A stretch of 64,000 nt of DNA, taken from NCBI GenBank assembly GCA_016699615.1, contig CP064984.1:620001-684000 (forward strand), given 5' to 3'. The translations under genes were made by a program, and so were the position numbers. The notes under the pieces are model-generated. The model made no database searches. It was not told the DNA's origin and saw only the letters and a program-made list of their open reading frames with translations. Positions 8,762-17,731 of this stretch are shown in pieces; the first letter of the stretch is position 1; each line of letters opens with the position of its first letter. The stretch is from Sphingobacteriales bacterium (GTDB lineage: Bacteria > Bacteroidota > Bacteroidia > Chitinophagales > JADIYW01).

Positions 8762-9144
8762 ATCTCTAGCACCAATTTGTATGGAATTAAGATATTAGCA
8801 AATGTACCACTCAAACTTGCTGTTAATACAAAAAATACCATGATAGTTCCATGCATTGTAATTAACATATAATAAGTTTCTGGATTTAATTTACCATCTG
8901 AATACCAGTTACTGAATATTGATTCTAAAATTGGGAAATTAGCGTCTGGCCATGCTAATTGCATTCTAAATATAACTGACATAAAGCCACCTATAATTGC
9001 CCACACCATGCCTGCAATCAAGAATTGCTTGCCAATTGTTTTGTGATCTAAACTAAATATATACTTTGATAAGAATGTCTCCGTATGATGATGACCATGG
9101 TCGTTATGTACATCAACATTATGTTCTAAAGCAGTCGTAGCCAT
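8746..9144 (-). CDS. ctaD: cytochrome c oxidase subunit I, N-terminal part (before frameshift)
   Basis: The first 132 codons of coxI as read. After a His-rich N-terminus (HNDHGHHH) come the first two helices with the family motifs FSLDHKTIGKQFLIAGM and YYMLITMHGTIMVFFVLTA, the latter carrying the first heme a histidine ligand (TMHG). Translation then runs out of frame (PYKLVLEIWLHH, stop), whereas the +1 frame continues with IGARDMASP. It belongs to the same gene as 7340-8761; the annotation to use is one CDS 7340-9144 with a frameshift at about 8776-8778. It follows coxII by 29 bp. Confidence 0.92.
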   Translation of the reverse strand: MATTALEHNVDVHNDHGHHHTETFLSKYIFSLDHKTIGKQFLIAGMVWAIIGGFMSVIFRMQLAWPDANFPILESIFSNWYSDGKLNPETYYMLITMHGTIMVFFVLTASLSGTFANILIPYKLVLEIWLHH

Positions 9145-9173
9145 ATTATTCTATATTTTAATTTTTAATTTAA

Positions 9174-10664
9174 TTATTTTTTAGTTACTCTAACATCAAT
9201 CCTTCTGTTCTGTTGTCTTCCTTCATCTGTATCATTAGATGCTACTGGATGCTCTTGGCCATATCCTTCTGCTTTTAATCTATTTTTATCTACACCTAAT
9301 TTTACTAATTCATTCATTACATTGTTTGCTCTATCAGATGATAATTTTAGATTATCTTCTGGTTTGCCAACATTGTCTGTGTAACCACCAAGTTTTAACT
9401 CAACATTTGGGAATGCTTTTAATATTTCTGCTATGTTCTTTAATTGTACTTGAGATGATGATTTTAATGTAGCTTTTCCAGTTTCAAATAAAAGTCTATC
9501 AAAAGAAAACCATAAGTCTTTAGAAACTTGTTTATCAGAATTGATAAATTCTACTAATTTATTTTCAACACCACCAACATTTGCACCAACAAGTTCAAAA
9601 TTAGTTGGTAGTTTAAAACTAAAAGCACTGTTTGCGTCTGAAGTACCAGCATTTTCAGTTAATGCTGTTTCTGTATTTATTCCTTTTTCTGCTAAAGCAG
9701 GTTTTACTACTGTTTCATAGTATGATTTTTGTTCACTTAACCATGTTTTATATTCGCTTTCAGATACAATTCTTACTTTTTTCTTCATGTTATAATGCCC
9801 ACTACCACAAAGTTGGTTACAAGTCATCACATAGTCAAACTTAGGATTATTAGTTTTTACTCTCATTTCTTCTGTGGTGATAGTTGGAGTGAACCAGAAT
9901 TTTGTTGGAATACCTGGAACTGCATCCATCATTACTCTAAACTCAGGTAAATAAAAGTTATGTATTACATCAAGTGCTGCAATGTGAACTAAAACTGGTT
10001 TATTAACTGGAAGCACAATTTCATCTACAAGCATATCATCATGACTTGCTTTATTTCCCCAATTTACACCTAATTCATTATCAGGATTTACTAATGTAAA
10101 GTCTCTGATTCCTAATTTATTATCAGCACCAGGATATCTTAAAACCCAGCCAAATTGTTTTGCAGTTGCTTCAATTGTAATTGCTTCTGTTGGCGCTGGA
10201 GAAAAAATCTTTAACCATTTTTGTAAACCCATTCCAACTAATACTGTTAGTACAATTGCAGGAATAATCGTCCAAATAATTTCTAACTTATTATTATCTG
10301 AGAAAAATGTTGCTTTTCTATCTTTTCTATAGTGAAATTTATATACAAAATAGAATAATAAAAACTGTGTCACGACAAACACTAGTCCAGTAAATCCTAA
10401 AGTAATGTACATAATATCATCAATCCAAACACCTTGTTCAGATGCTGAAACTGGCAATAGTTTATCTGTACTTAATGCAGAAGCTACTACTGAGTATATT
10501 AAAGTTGCAAAACCAACAATAGACAAATACAACGCACCTTTTGAGTGATTATTCTTATCTCCATCTTTTTTGAATGTATCAATCAGTTCTGATGTTTTAC
10601 TAATTTGCAAAACTACTACGAATAGTAATACAATGATTAATAGTGCTAATAATAAGGTTGACAT
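9174..10664 (-). CDS. ctaC: cytochrome c oxidase subunit II fused to an OmpA-like domain
   Basis: Subunit II takes electrons from cytochrome c through the CuA centre. This 496-residue version has hydrophobic segments at about 1-20, 43-63, 83-110 and 128-148, then the periplasmic cupredoxin domain with CuA ligands H235, C282, C286, H290 and M293 (CNQLCGSGHYNM; Gln in place of the common Glu). After a linker (about 310-380) follows a C-terminal OmpA-like peptidoglycan-binding domain (about 385-495): FETGKATLK, GGYTDNVG, LSSDRANNVM, GYGQ, GRQQNRRIDVRV. Key residues for diaminopimelate binding, the Asp in TDN and the Arg in NRRID, are kept. The tail replaces the cytochrome c domain of caa3 enzymes and sits on the periplasmic side, so it could tether the oxidase to the cell wall (inference). 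Confidence 0.9.
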   Translation of the reverse strand: MSTLLLALLIIVLLFVVVLQISKTSELIDTFKKDGDKNNHSKGALYLSIVGFATLIYSVVASALSTDKLLPVSASEQGVWIDDIMYITLGFTGLVFVVTQFLLFYFVYKFHYRKDRKATFFSDNNKLEIIWTIIPAIVLTVLVGMGLQKWLKIFSPAPTEAITIEATAKQFGWVLRYPGADNKLGIRDFTLVNPDNELGVNWGNKASHDDMLVDEIVLPVNKPVLVHIAALDVIHNFYLPEFRVMMDAVPGIPTKFWFTPTITTEEMRVKTNNPKFDYVMTCNQLCGSGHYNMKKKVRIVSESEYKTWLSEQKSYYETVVKPALAEKGINTETALTENAGTSDANSAFSFKLPTNFELVGANVGGVENKLVEFINSDKQVSKDLWFSFDRLLFETGKATLKSSSQVQLKNIAEILKAFPNVELKLGGYTDNVGKPEDNLKLSSDRANNVMNELVKLGVDKNRLKAEGYGQEHPVASNDTDEGRQQNRRIDVRVTKK

Positions 10665-10684
10665 TTTTTAAATTTGATATATTA

Positions 10685-12025
10685 TTAAATATGAAGATTA
10701 TAACTTTCTTTTACGTATGGATGAGTAGAAGACTCTAGATCTGTAACTTTTGATAATGAGTACAAAGTAACAAATGCAAACAAACTACCCATAATTAATA
10801 ATGCGCCTAAACTAATTAATCCGAAGCCTCCATTTGGTACTAATGGTGGTCCAATCATTAAATAGAAATCCATCCAGTGACCTAATATAATAACAACAGC
10901 CATAAACTTTGTAACATTTGGATTTCTTTTTGAGTTTCTTCTCATTAAGATAAAAAATGGTAAAATAAAGTTTATAACTAATGTAGCATGGAATAAAATT
11001 CCATAATTATCTAATTGTCTTCTATTAATAAAGAATGTAGTTTCTTCTGGTATGTTACCGTACCAAATTAACATATATTGAGCGAAAAACAAATAAGTCC
11101 AGAATACACTAATTGCAAACATAAGTTTTGCGATATCATGTGTGTGATTTTCATTTACTCTTGGAAGTAAGTTTTTAGATTTTAGATGATAGATTATTAA
11201 TAGAACTATTGAGAACATTGTTACTGCAGCACTTGCCATAGTGTACCATGGAAATAATGTGCTATACCAATGTGGTTGAATTGACATTGACCAGTCCCAA
11301 GTAGCAAATGTAGAGATAACGAATGCTATTAATACAATTGCAGTTGCAGAAATTGCTCTACTTTTAGAGAATAATTTCATAGATGGATTTGAATCTTGTT
11401 GAGTTAAATTTTTCCACCATGCAAATGCAATACCACCAGCTGCTAAAACTTGAATAGCAAAGAAAGCCCAAAATCTTGGCATGTTTAGATAATCTCTTTT
11501 CATTGCTAAAATTGGATCAAACGTGTCAGAATCTTTAATGTATAAATATTCATGTGTCCATTCAAATAAATCATGTCTGAATAACAAAAATGCTAAGAAT
11601 AGAAATCCTAAGAATATAAATATGTTTCTAGATATTGCCAATGGAATTTTTTGAATTTGAATTTGCCATCCACCCCAAGCTATCGTAGCTGCAGATATGA
11701 AGAACAAAGCTGTCAATGCAATATAAAATCCGAATAAAAATAAAGAATAAAAGTTAGCTAATAACTTAGATTTTAAAGTAATTGGTTTTTCATGATGTCC
11801 ACCCGAATGCGCATCTTGTCCATGTTCATCAGCGTGTACATTTTGAGCATGTGCATCAGTTGCATCATGATGTTCAGCTGCTGTTTGGTGAGTTCCATGT
11901 GCATCAGCAGATTTTGATGATTTTAATGCATTCATGCCAATTCCTAACAAAAGTATCAATACACCAATTACGAATGTAATTAATATTTTAGATTTCGTGC
12001 CAGATTCAAAAGTATATGTATTCAT
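10685..12025 (-). CDS. actF: alternative complex III subunit ActF-like
   Basis: Membrane subunit of the quinol:cytochrome c oxidoreductase ACIII. The 446-residue protein has about ten helices and is annotated by its place after actE and its similarity in topology to the shortened NrfD-like ActF. One N-terminal helix (about 13-30) is followed by a His-rich stretch (about 41-80; AHGTHQ, EHHDATDAHAQ, HSGGHHEK) with over a dozen histidines, probably on the periplasmic side and able to bind metal. Then follow the remaining helices with WDWSMSIQPHWYSTLFPWY, a typical motif for this subunit. It precedes coxII by 20 bp in the same operon. The His-rich insert is not needed for recognition and may be specific for this lineage. 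Confidence 0.85.
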   Translation of the reverse strand: MNTYTFESGTKSKILITFVIGVLILLLGIGMNALKSSKSADAHGTHQTAAEHHDATDAHAQNVHADEHGQDAHSGGHHEKPITLKSKLLANFYSLFLFGFYIALTALFFISAATIAWGGWQIQIQKIPLAISRNIFIFLGFLFLAFLLFRHDLFEWTHEYLYIKDSDTFDPILAMKRDYLNMPRFWAFFAIQVLAAGGIAFAWWKNLTQQDSNPSMKLFSKSRAISATAIVLIAFVISTFATWDWSMSIQPHWYSTLFPWYTMASAAVTMFSIVLLIIYHLKSKNLLPRVNENHTHDIAKLMFAISVFWTYLFFAQYMLIWYGNIPEETTFFINRRQLDNYGILFHATLVINFILPFFILMRRNSKRNPNVTKFMAVVIILGHWMDFYLMIGPPLVPNGGFGLISLGALLIMGSLFAFVTLYSLSKVTDLESSTHPYVKESYNLHI

Positions 12026-12050
12026 TATAATTTAATAAATTATGATAAAA

Positions 12051-12653
12051 TTAATTAGTTTTAGTACTATCAGATGTTGTAGTATTTGCTGATGCAGATG
12101 ATGCACCTTGTAATGACTTAACATAAGAAATTACTAACCATCTTTCTTTGTGATTTAATTGAGAAGCATAAGAACCCATCAAACCTTTGCCATACATTAC
12201 AGAATGATACATTTGTCCTTCTGGTAAAGTTGCTAAAGCACCTGATAAATATGATGGTGGTGGTAGAAATTTACCAATTTGTACTAAATGACCTTGTCCA
12301 TCACCAGCTTCACCATGACAAATTGCACAGTTTATATTATATAATTTCTTTCCATTACCATCCATTTCTTCTTTAGTAAATGTAAAAGGGTTTTTGTTTG
12401 TAGCAGCTTGAGTATAACCTTCTGGTGTGTTTTCAAATGGATAAATATATTTTCCTAATGCAACACTACCTTTTGGTGGCAATTGATTTGTTTTGCCATC
12501 TTTAAATATTGGGTTTTCAGAACCTGCTTCGTAAGCTGTACTATGTACCATGTCAGGCATATACTCTCTACCTGGTTTTTTAGAGCTTCTAATGCAAGAA
12601 GTTAATGCCACAGCTAGGATAATAATTGATATGTATATATATTTATTTTTCAT
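12051..12653 (-). CDS. actE: alternative complex III cytochrome c subunit ActE-like
   Basis: A 200-residue monoheme cytochrome c lipoprotein, the outer electron-transfer subunit of ACIII. The signal peptide ends in the lipobox LTSC with Cys20 as the lipid-modified residue. The heme c site is CAICHG (C109, C112, H113). The axial methionine is probably in the KGLMGSYASQL segment near residue 158. The C-terminal tail is Ser/Thr-rich. It follows actD with a gap of 2 bp. Family and role are clear from order and motifs. Confidence 0.88.
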   Translation of the reverse strand: MKNKYIYISIIILAVALTSCIRSSKKPGREYMPDMVHSTAYEAGSENPIFKDGKTNQLPPKGSVALGKYIYPFENTPEGYTQAATNKNPFTFTKEEMDGNGKKLYNINCAICHGEAGDGQGHLVQIGKFLPPPSYLSGALATLPEGQMYHSVMYGKGLMGSYASQLNHKERWLVISYVKSLQGASSASANTTTSDSTKTN

Positions 12654-12655
12654 TT

Positions 12656-13177
12656 TTATATTTCTTTTTGATATACTTCAACAGCACCTTCGTTTTTTAA
12701 TAAATCAGAAATAGCATTTGTATCTTGTGAGCCATCTATTTCGAAAGTAAGTGCAAACATATGATCTGTCGTTCTTTCATCTATAATTGTTGGCTTTTTA
12801 CCTGGATATAACTTACATAGGTAATAAAATGACACTACCATGCCTATTGCTGCAAATAATACTGTATGTTCAAATATAATTGGAACGTAAGCCATTAAAC
12901 CCCAATATGGTTTACCACCAAATATTGTTGGATAGTTAAAATAATTCACAAATGTAATCATAGAAAGTGCTACTGTCAGACCTGTTGCTCCAAAGAAAAA
13001 TCCAGCAGTATGTAGCCTTGTCGGTTCTACATCCATTGCGTGCTCTATACCATGTACTGGGAATGGCGTAAAACAATCGGTAATCTTGTACCCTTGTTTT
13101 CGTATGTTTTTGATTGCATGTAATAATACATCATCATCATCAAACATACCAACTAAATATTTTTTTGTATCGCTCAT
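12656..13177 (-). CDS. actD: alternative complex III subunit ActD (DUF3341)
   Basis: A 173-residue DUF3341 protein. The soluble N-terminal part has the typical GMFDDDDVLLHAIKNIRKQG start and the DCFTPFPVHGIEHAM motif; two helices follow (about 60-80 and 99-122), then a short soluble end. ActD anchors to the membrane arm of ACIII and has no cofactor. It lies between actC and actE, as in other Bacteroidota ACIII operons. Confidence 0.92.
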   Translation of the reverse strand: MSDTKKYLVGMFDDDDVLLHAIKNIRKQGYKITDCFTPFPVHGIEHAMDVEPTRLHTAGFFFGATGLTVALSMITFVNYFNYPTIFGGKPYWGLMAYVPIIFEHTVLFAAIGMVVSFYYLCKLYPGKKPTIIDERTTDHMFALTFEIDGSQDTNAISDLLKNEGAVEVYQKEI

Positions 13178-13197
13178 AATTAAAAAGCTATAATAAT

Positions 13198-14643
13198 TTA
13201 TTTATATTCTAACAATTCTTGTTCATTAACTTGTTTATATACTTCTTGTTCTTTTACCTCTTCAAGTTGTCCTTTTCTATATTGATTCCCTGAGATTTTA
13301 AGTATAGATTTTATTTCTGCAATAGCAACAACTGGGAAGAATCTACAGAACATTAAGAATAATGTCATAAATATACCCATTGTACCAATGTAAATTCCCA
13401 TTTCTATCCATGTTGGAGAATAATACAACCAACTTGATGGTAAATAATCTCTATGTAATGATATAACTATAATCACAAATCGTTCAAACCACATACCTAT
13501 GTTTACTAGTATTGACATAACAAATGTAACTTTAATACTTCTTCTGAATTTTCTAAACCAGAATACTTGTGGAGAAACTAGGTTACAGAACATCATTGTC
13601 CAATATGCCCATGCATATGTAGAACCGAACGCTCTTGTTGCAAATTGGAATTGCTCATATTGATTAGAAGAATACCATGCTGTAAATAACTCTGTTAGAT
13701 ATGCAATACCTACCATTGTACCTGTAAGCAATAATATTTTATTCATTGATTCTATATGTGCTAAAGTGATATAATCTTCTAATTTCATGATATATCTAGC
13801 AATAATCATCAATGTTAATACCATTGCGAAGCCAGAGAAGATAGCACCTGCAACGAAATATGGAGGCAAAATTGTTGTATGCCATCCTGGAATTACTGAA
13901 GTTGCGAAGTCAAAAGATACGATTGTATGTACTGATAATACTAATGGAGTAGATAAACCAGCTAAGATTAATGAAAGTGATTCCCATCTTTCCCAATGTT
14001 TTACACTACCTACCCATCCAAAACTTAATAAATTATAGAAATTCCATCTTCCTTTTGTTTTTGAACGGTCTCTTATTGTTGCGAAATCTGGAACTAAACC
14101 AGTATACCAGAATAATAATGAAACTGTGAAATAAGTAGAGATTGCAAATACGTCCCATAATAATGGAGAAGTGAAGTTTACCCAAAGTGGTCCTCTTGTA
14201 TTTGGATATGGGAAGATAAACATTGCATCCCAAACTCTACCCATGTGAAATACTGGGAATAAACCAGCACAAACTACGGCAAATATTGTCATCGCTTCTG
14301 CAGCTCTATTCACACCTGTACGCCATTTTTGACGAAATAATAATAAGATAGCAGAGATTAGTGTACCTGCGTGACCAATACCAATCCACCAAACGAAGTT
14401 TGTGATATCCCATGCCCAACCTACTGTTTTATTTGCACCCCAAGAACCTATACCAAAAACTACTTCCCATGCAATACAAAATATGCCGAATGTAGCGACG
14501 ATTGCAGAAACTGTAGTCCAAAATATCCATCTTGGTTGCAATTGACCTGTTGTTGAACGAACTATATCTGTGGTAATATCTTTATAAGTCTTATTACCTG
14601 TAATTAATGGTTCTCTAAGTGGTGATTCAAAATGACTTGCCAT
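13198..14643 (-). CDS. actC: alternative complex III membrane subunit ActC (NrfD family)
   Basis: NrfD/PsrC-like integral membrane protein of 481 residues with ten helices, the quinol-binding membrane arm of ACIII. The N-terminus ESPLREPLITGNKTYKDIT is typical of ActC. Family motifs include WVNFTSPLLWDVFAISTYF, GWHTTILPPYFVAGAIFSG, and the polar residues in helices that form the quinol and proton path. The C-terminal tail is charged and cytoplasmic. It follows actB by 30 bp. Confidence 0.93.
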   Translation of the reverse strand: MASHFESPLREPLITGNKTYKDITTDIVRSTTGQLQPRWIFWTTVSAIVATFGIFCIAWEVVFGIGSWGANKTVGWAWDITNFVWWIGIGHAGTLISAILLLFRQKWRTGVNRAAEAMTIFAVVCAGLFPVFHMGRVWDAMFIFPYPNTRGPLWVNFTSPLLWDVFAISTYFTVSLLFWYTGLVPDFATIRDRSKTKGRWNFYNLLSFGWVGSVKHWERWESLSLILAGLSTPLVLSVHTIVSFDFATSVIPGWHTTILPPYFVAGAIFSGFAMVLTLMIIARYIMKLEDYITLAHIESMNKILLLTGTMVGIAYLTELFTAWYSSNQYEQFQFATRAFGSTYAWAYWTMMFCNLVSPQVFWFRKFRRSIKVTFVMSILVNIGMWFERFVIIVISLHRDYLPSSWLYYSPTWIEMGIYIGTMGIFMTLFLMFCRFFPVVAIAEIKSILKISGNQYRKGQLEEVKEQEVYKQVNEQELLEYK

Positions 14644-14673
14644 ATTAGCTTTCTTATATAATTTTTATAAATA

Positions 14674-17600
14674 TTATCCTTCTTGTTCTATAAATCCTCT
14701 TTGAGGAGCTTCGTCTTTATTTCTAATTTTTGTTTGATATCCAACGTGTGCTAAGAAATGTTGTTCTTCAAATAAGAAATAATTTCTACCTGAATCAAAT
14801 ATCTTAGATACTTGGCTATCATTATCATTCATATCTCCAAAAACAATAGCATTTGTAGAACAAGCTGTTTGACATGCTGTTTTTATCTCTCCATCTGCTA
14901 ATTTTCTGTTCTCTTTTTTAGCATTTAATTTTCCTTCTTGTATTCTTTGAGTACAGAAGCTACATTTTTCAATTACACCTCTTGTTCTTGCTACTACATC
15001 TGGATTAAGTATCATTCTTGTTAAAGAATCAAACATATAACCTTTAGTTTCAGCACCACCCCAACCTGGTGTACCATCATTAAACTCACCAAACATATCA
15101 TTACCTTGATAGTCTAACCAGTTAAATCTTCTTACTTTGAATGGGCAGTTATTTGCACAATACCTTGTACCAATACATCTATTGTATGCCATTTGGTTAA
15201 CACCTTCTGTACTGTGGTTTGTTGCATTTACTGGACAAACATTTTCACATGGTGCATTATCGCAATGTTGACACATCATTGGTTGGAAAGAAACATCTGG
15301 ATTGTCTGGATTCCCATTATAGTATCTATCAATTCTTAACCAATGCATTTCTTGACTACGGAATACTTGTCTTCTACCTACAACTGGTACGTTATTTTCA
15401 ATATTACATGCAACAACACAAGCTCCACATCCAGTACATGCATTCATATCTACTGACATTCCCCAGTGATGTCCTGGGAATTTAGGTGTAGGATACATAG
15501 TAACCATATGTTTTAATATGTCTGCTCTATCCTCATTACCTGCATGATCATCTTTAATATAAGAACTTAAGTTAGTTTCTTTCACTACCATCCCACGATA
15601 TTTTAGTGGTTTGCCTGGTAATGAAACATCTTCCATTAATGAATGGTATGTTTGATTTAAACCTAGATTATATGTTTTTCCTGTTAATTCAAAAGTTGCG
15701 TTATCTAATGAATATTTGTTGTCTTTTAATACTCCATAAACATTTGCACCAACTCCTGAACCTACATTTCCTGCTTTCTCTCTTCCATATCCTAGTGCTA
15801 TTGCAAGTGTATTTTGTGCTTGACCAAATTGAACAACCACAGGTAATTCAAATGATTTTCCGCTTACAGTAACTTTTGCTACAGGAACCTTTTTGTCTGA
15901 AGGCATTGCATCAATACCTTTTTCTTTTGCAAAAGTATAAGGTACTAAAATATAATTATCCCAAGTTGCTTTAGAAATTGGGTCTGGCATTTCTTGTAAG
16001 AATGGATTGTTTGCTAATTTTCCATCTCCAATTCCCACTTTCTCATAGAAAATAACTTCTAATCCTTTTGATGATTGTGGTGCAGTTATTGAAATAGTAG
16101 ATGATAATGATGAACCACCAACACCTGTTGTTTTATCTACAAAACCTTTTTGTAATGCTGATGCATAATCTGTACCTGCTATACTTGCTATTTCGCTTTG
16201 TACTAATGTGTCTATTGTTGAGTTATCACCCGACCAAGTTAATAAAGAAGCTGCTTCTTGTCTTGTATCAAATAATGTTGTAATAGTTGGTTGTACAAAA
16301 CCAAATTGACCATTTTTAGGCTCAACAACATCCCAAGACTCAAGAATATGTGAGTTTGGTGCTATATATGTACAATATTGTGCAGATTCATCAGCTCTAT
16401 CTGCTGTTGAAACAGAAAGTGTTGCTTTTTGTAATGCATTTTTAAATACATCACCACTTGCAGTATCGTAAACTGGATTTGCTCCAAGAAGTATAATTCC
16501 TGAGTAAGCACCTGCTTTTAAATCAGCAACTAATGTTTTTAATTCTTCGTCATTACCTTGTTTGTAATTTAAGGTATTATTTGTGTCTATTGTAGTTCCA
16601 AAATTAGTTAAAGAAGCATTAATTCCATTAATTAATGATTGGATTTCTGCATCATTAGTTCCAGAAACAACAATACTTTTTCCTTTATTTGCTAATAATT
16701 CTTTGGCAACTTTATCAACTCCTGCATCAACCTCTTTGTTAATACTTTTTGCAGCTGCAACGCTTCCGCCAATTTTGTTATATAGATTAATTAATGCTTG
16801 TTTTTCTTCAGAAGGTTTAATTGGGTATTTGTAGTCTGCACTTGCTCCAGTAATTGTCATTGTTGATTGGAACTGGAAATGTTTAGACATTTTAGGATTA
16901 CTTTTTGAAGGAACTCTATTAACTACATATTTTGATGAGTTTTCAACTGGGTTCATCCAAGTACCTAAGAAATCACAATTAAAACCTACAATTACATCTG
17001 CTTTATCAAATTGATATGTTGGAATAATTCCACCAGATGCTTTTCTAATTGCATATTGAGATATTGCGTCGTAAGCAACTACAGTAGTATTAGGATATGT
17101 AGTTTTAAATTTTTCAATAGCTTTTTTAGTAATTGTAGATAATACTGTATTGGTAACTATAACTACTTTTTCATTACTATTTTTAATTTTATCTAATTTC
17201 TCAACAATTTCTGCATCAAATTCTTTCCACCCAGCTTTCTCATTTTTTCTTAATGGATTGTGTAATCTAGTTACATCATACAATCCAAGTAACATTGCTT
17301 GAGCTCTTGCATTTGTACCACCATTTGCTGTTGAGCTAGGATTACCTTCTACTTTAATAGGTCTTCCTTCTCTATTTTTAACCAAAACACTGCAAAATTC
17401 ACCTGAATCGAAATATGATGTAGCAAAATACTCTGCAACACCTGGAACTATTTCAGGCATTTGATTTCTTAAATCAAATGTATATGGAATTGCATGTTTT
17501 ACTGGAATTTGACATGCTGATGCAACAGCAGCTATAGAAACACTAAAGCCCATTGCTTTAAGAAAATCTCTCCTACTGTGTTCATTTCCTGTTTCTTCCA

Positions 17601-17700
17601 CATTGTCTTCAACATTATTGAACTCATTGGTCACTTTTTCTATATAAGCTGGAGTATTGTTTAATTCCTCTAAGCTAGTCCAATATTTTTTATTACTCAT
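14674..17700 (-). CDS. actB: alternative complex III iron-sulfur subunit ActB
   Basis: A 1008-residue fusion of a molybdopterin-oxidoreductase-like domain (no visible Mo-ligand site, as is known for ActB) and a C-terminal four-cluster ferredoxin domain. A Tat signal with SRRDFLKAMG (Arg43-Arg44) follows an unusually long N-terminal leader, a known feature of ActB. Iron-sulfur cysteine groups: CTGCGACVVAC, CQHCDNAPCENVC, CIGTRYCANNC and CSFCTQRIQ...CQTAC, which should carry three [4Fe-4S] and one [3Fe-4S] cluster. It carries electrons from quinol to the heme subunits on the periplasmic side. It is the largest subunit and lies between actA and actC. Confidence 0.93.
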   Translation of the reverse strand: MSNKKYWTSLEELNNTPAYIEKVTNEFNNVEDNVEETGNEHSRRDFLKAMGFSVSIAAVASACQIPVKHAIPYTFDLRNQMPEIVPGVAEYFATSYFDSGEFCSVLVKNREGRPIKVEGNPSSTANGGTNARAQAMLLGLYDVTRLHNPLRKNEKAGWKEFDAEIVEKLDKIKNSNEKVVIVTNTVLSTITKKAIEKFKTTYPNTTVVAYDAISQYAIRKASGGIIPTYQFDKADVIVGFNCDFLGTWMNPVENSSKYVVNRVPSKSNPKMSKHFQFQSTMTITGASADYKYPIKPSEEKQALINLYNKIGGSVAAAKSINKEVDAGVDKVAKELLANKGKSIVVSGTNDAEIQSLINGINASLTNFGTTIDTNNTLNYKQGNDEELKTLVADLKAGAYSGIILLGANPVYDTASGDVFKNALQKATLSVSTADRADESAQYCTYIAPNSHILESWDVVEPKNGQFGFVQPTITTLFDTRQEAASLLTWSGDNSTIDTLVQSEIASIAGTDYASALQKGFVDKTTGVGGSSLSSTISITAPQSSKGLEVIFYEKVGIGDGKLANNPFLQEMPDPISKATWDNYILVPYTFAKEKGIDAMPSDKKVPVAKVTVSGKSFELPVVVQFGQAQNTLAIALGYGREKAGNVGSGVGANVYGVLKDNKYSLDNATFELTGKTYNLGLNQTYHSLMEDVSLPGKPLKYRGMVVKETNLSSYIKDDHAGNEDRADILKHMVTMYPTPKFPGHHWGMSVDMNACTGCGACVVACNIENNVPVVGRRQVFRSQEMHWLRIDRYYNGNPDNPDVSFQPMMCQHCDNAPCENVCPVNATNHSTEGVNQMAYNRCIGTRYCANNCPFKVRRFNWLDYQGNDMFGEFNDGTPGWGGAETKGYMFDSLTRMILNPDVVARTRGVIEKCSFCTQRIQEGKLNAKKENRKLADGEIKTACQTACSTNAIVFGDMNDNDSQVSKIFDSGRNYFLFEEQHFLAHVGYQTKIRNKDEAPQRGFIEQEG

Positions 17701-17731
17701 TTATATTGATATTAATAGCGTTCTAAAATAA

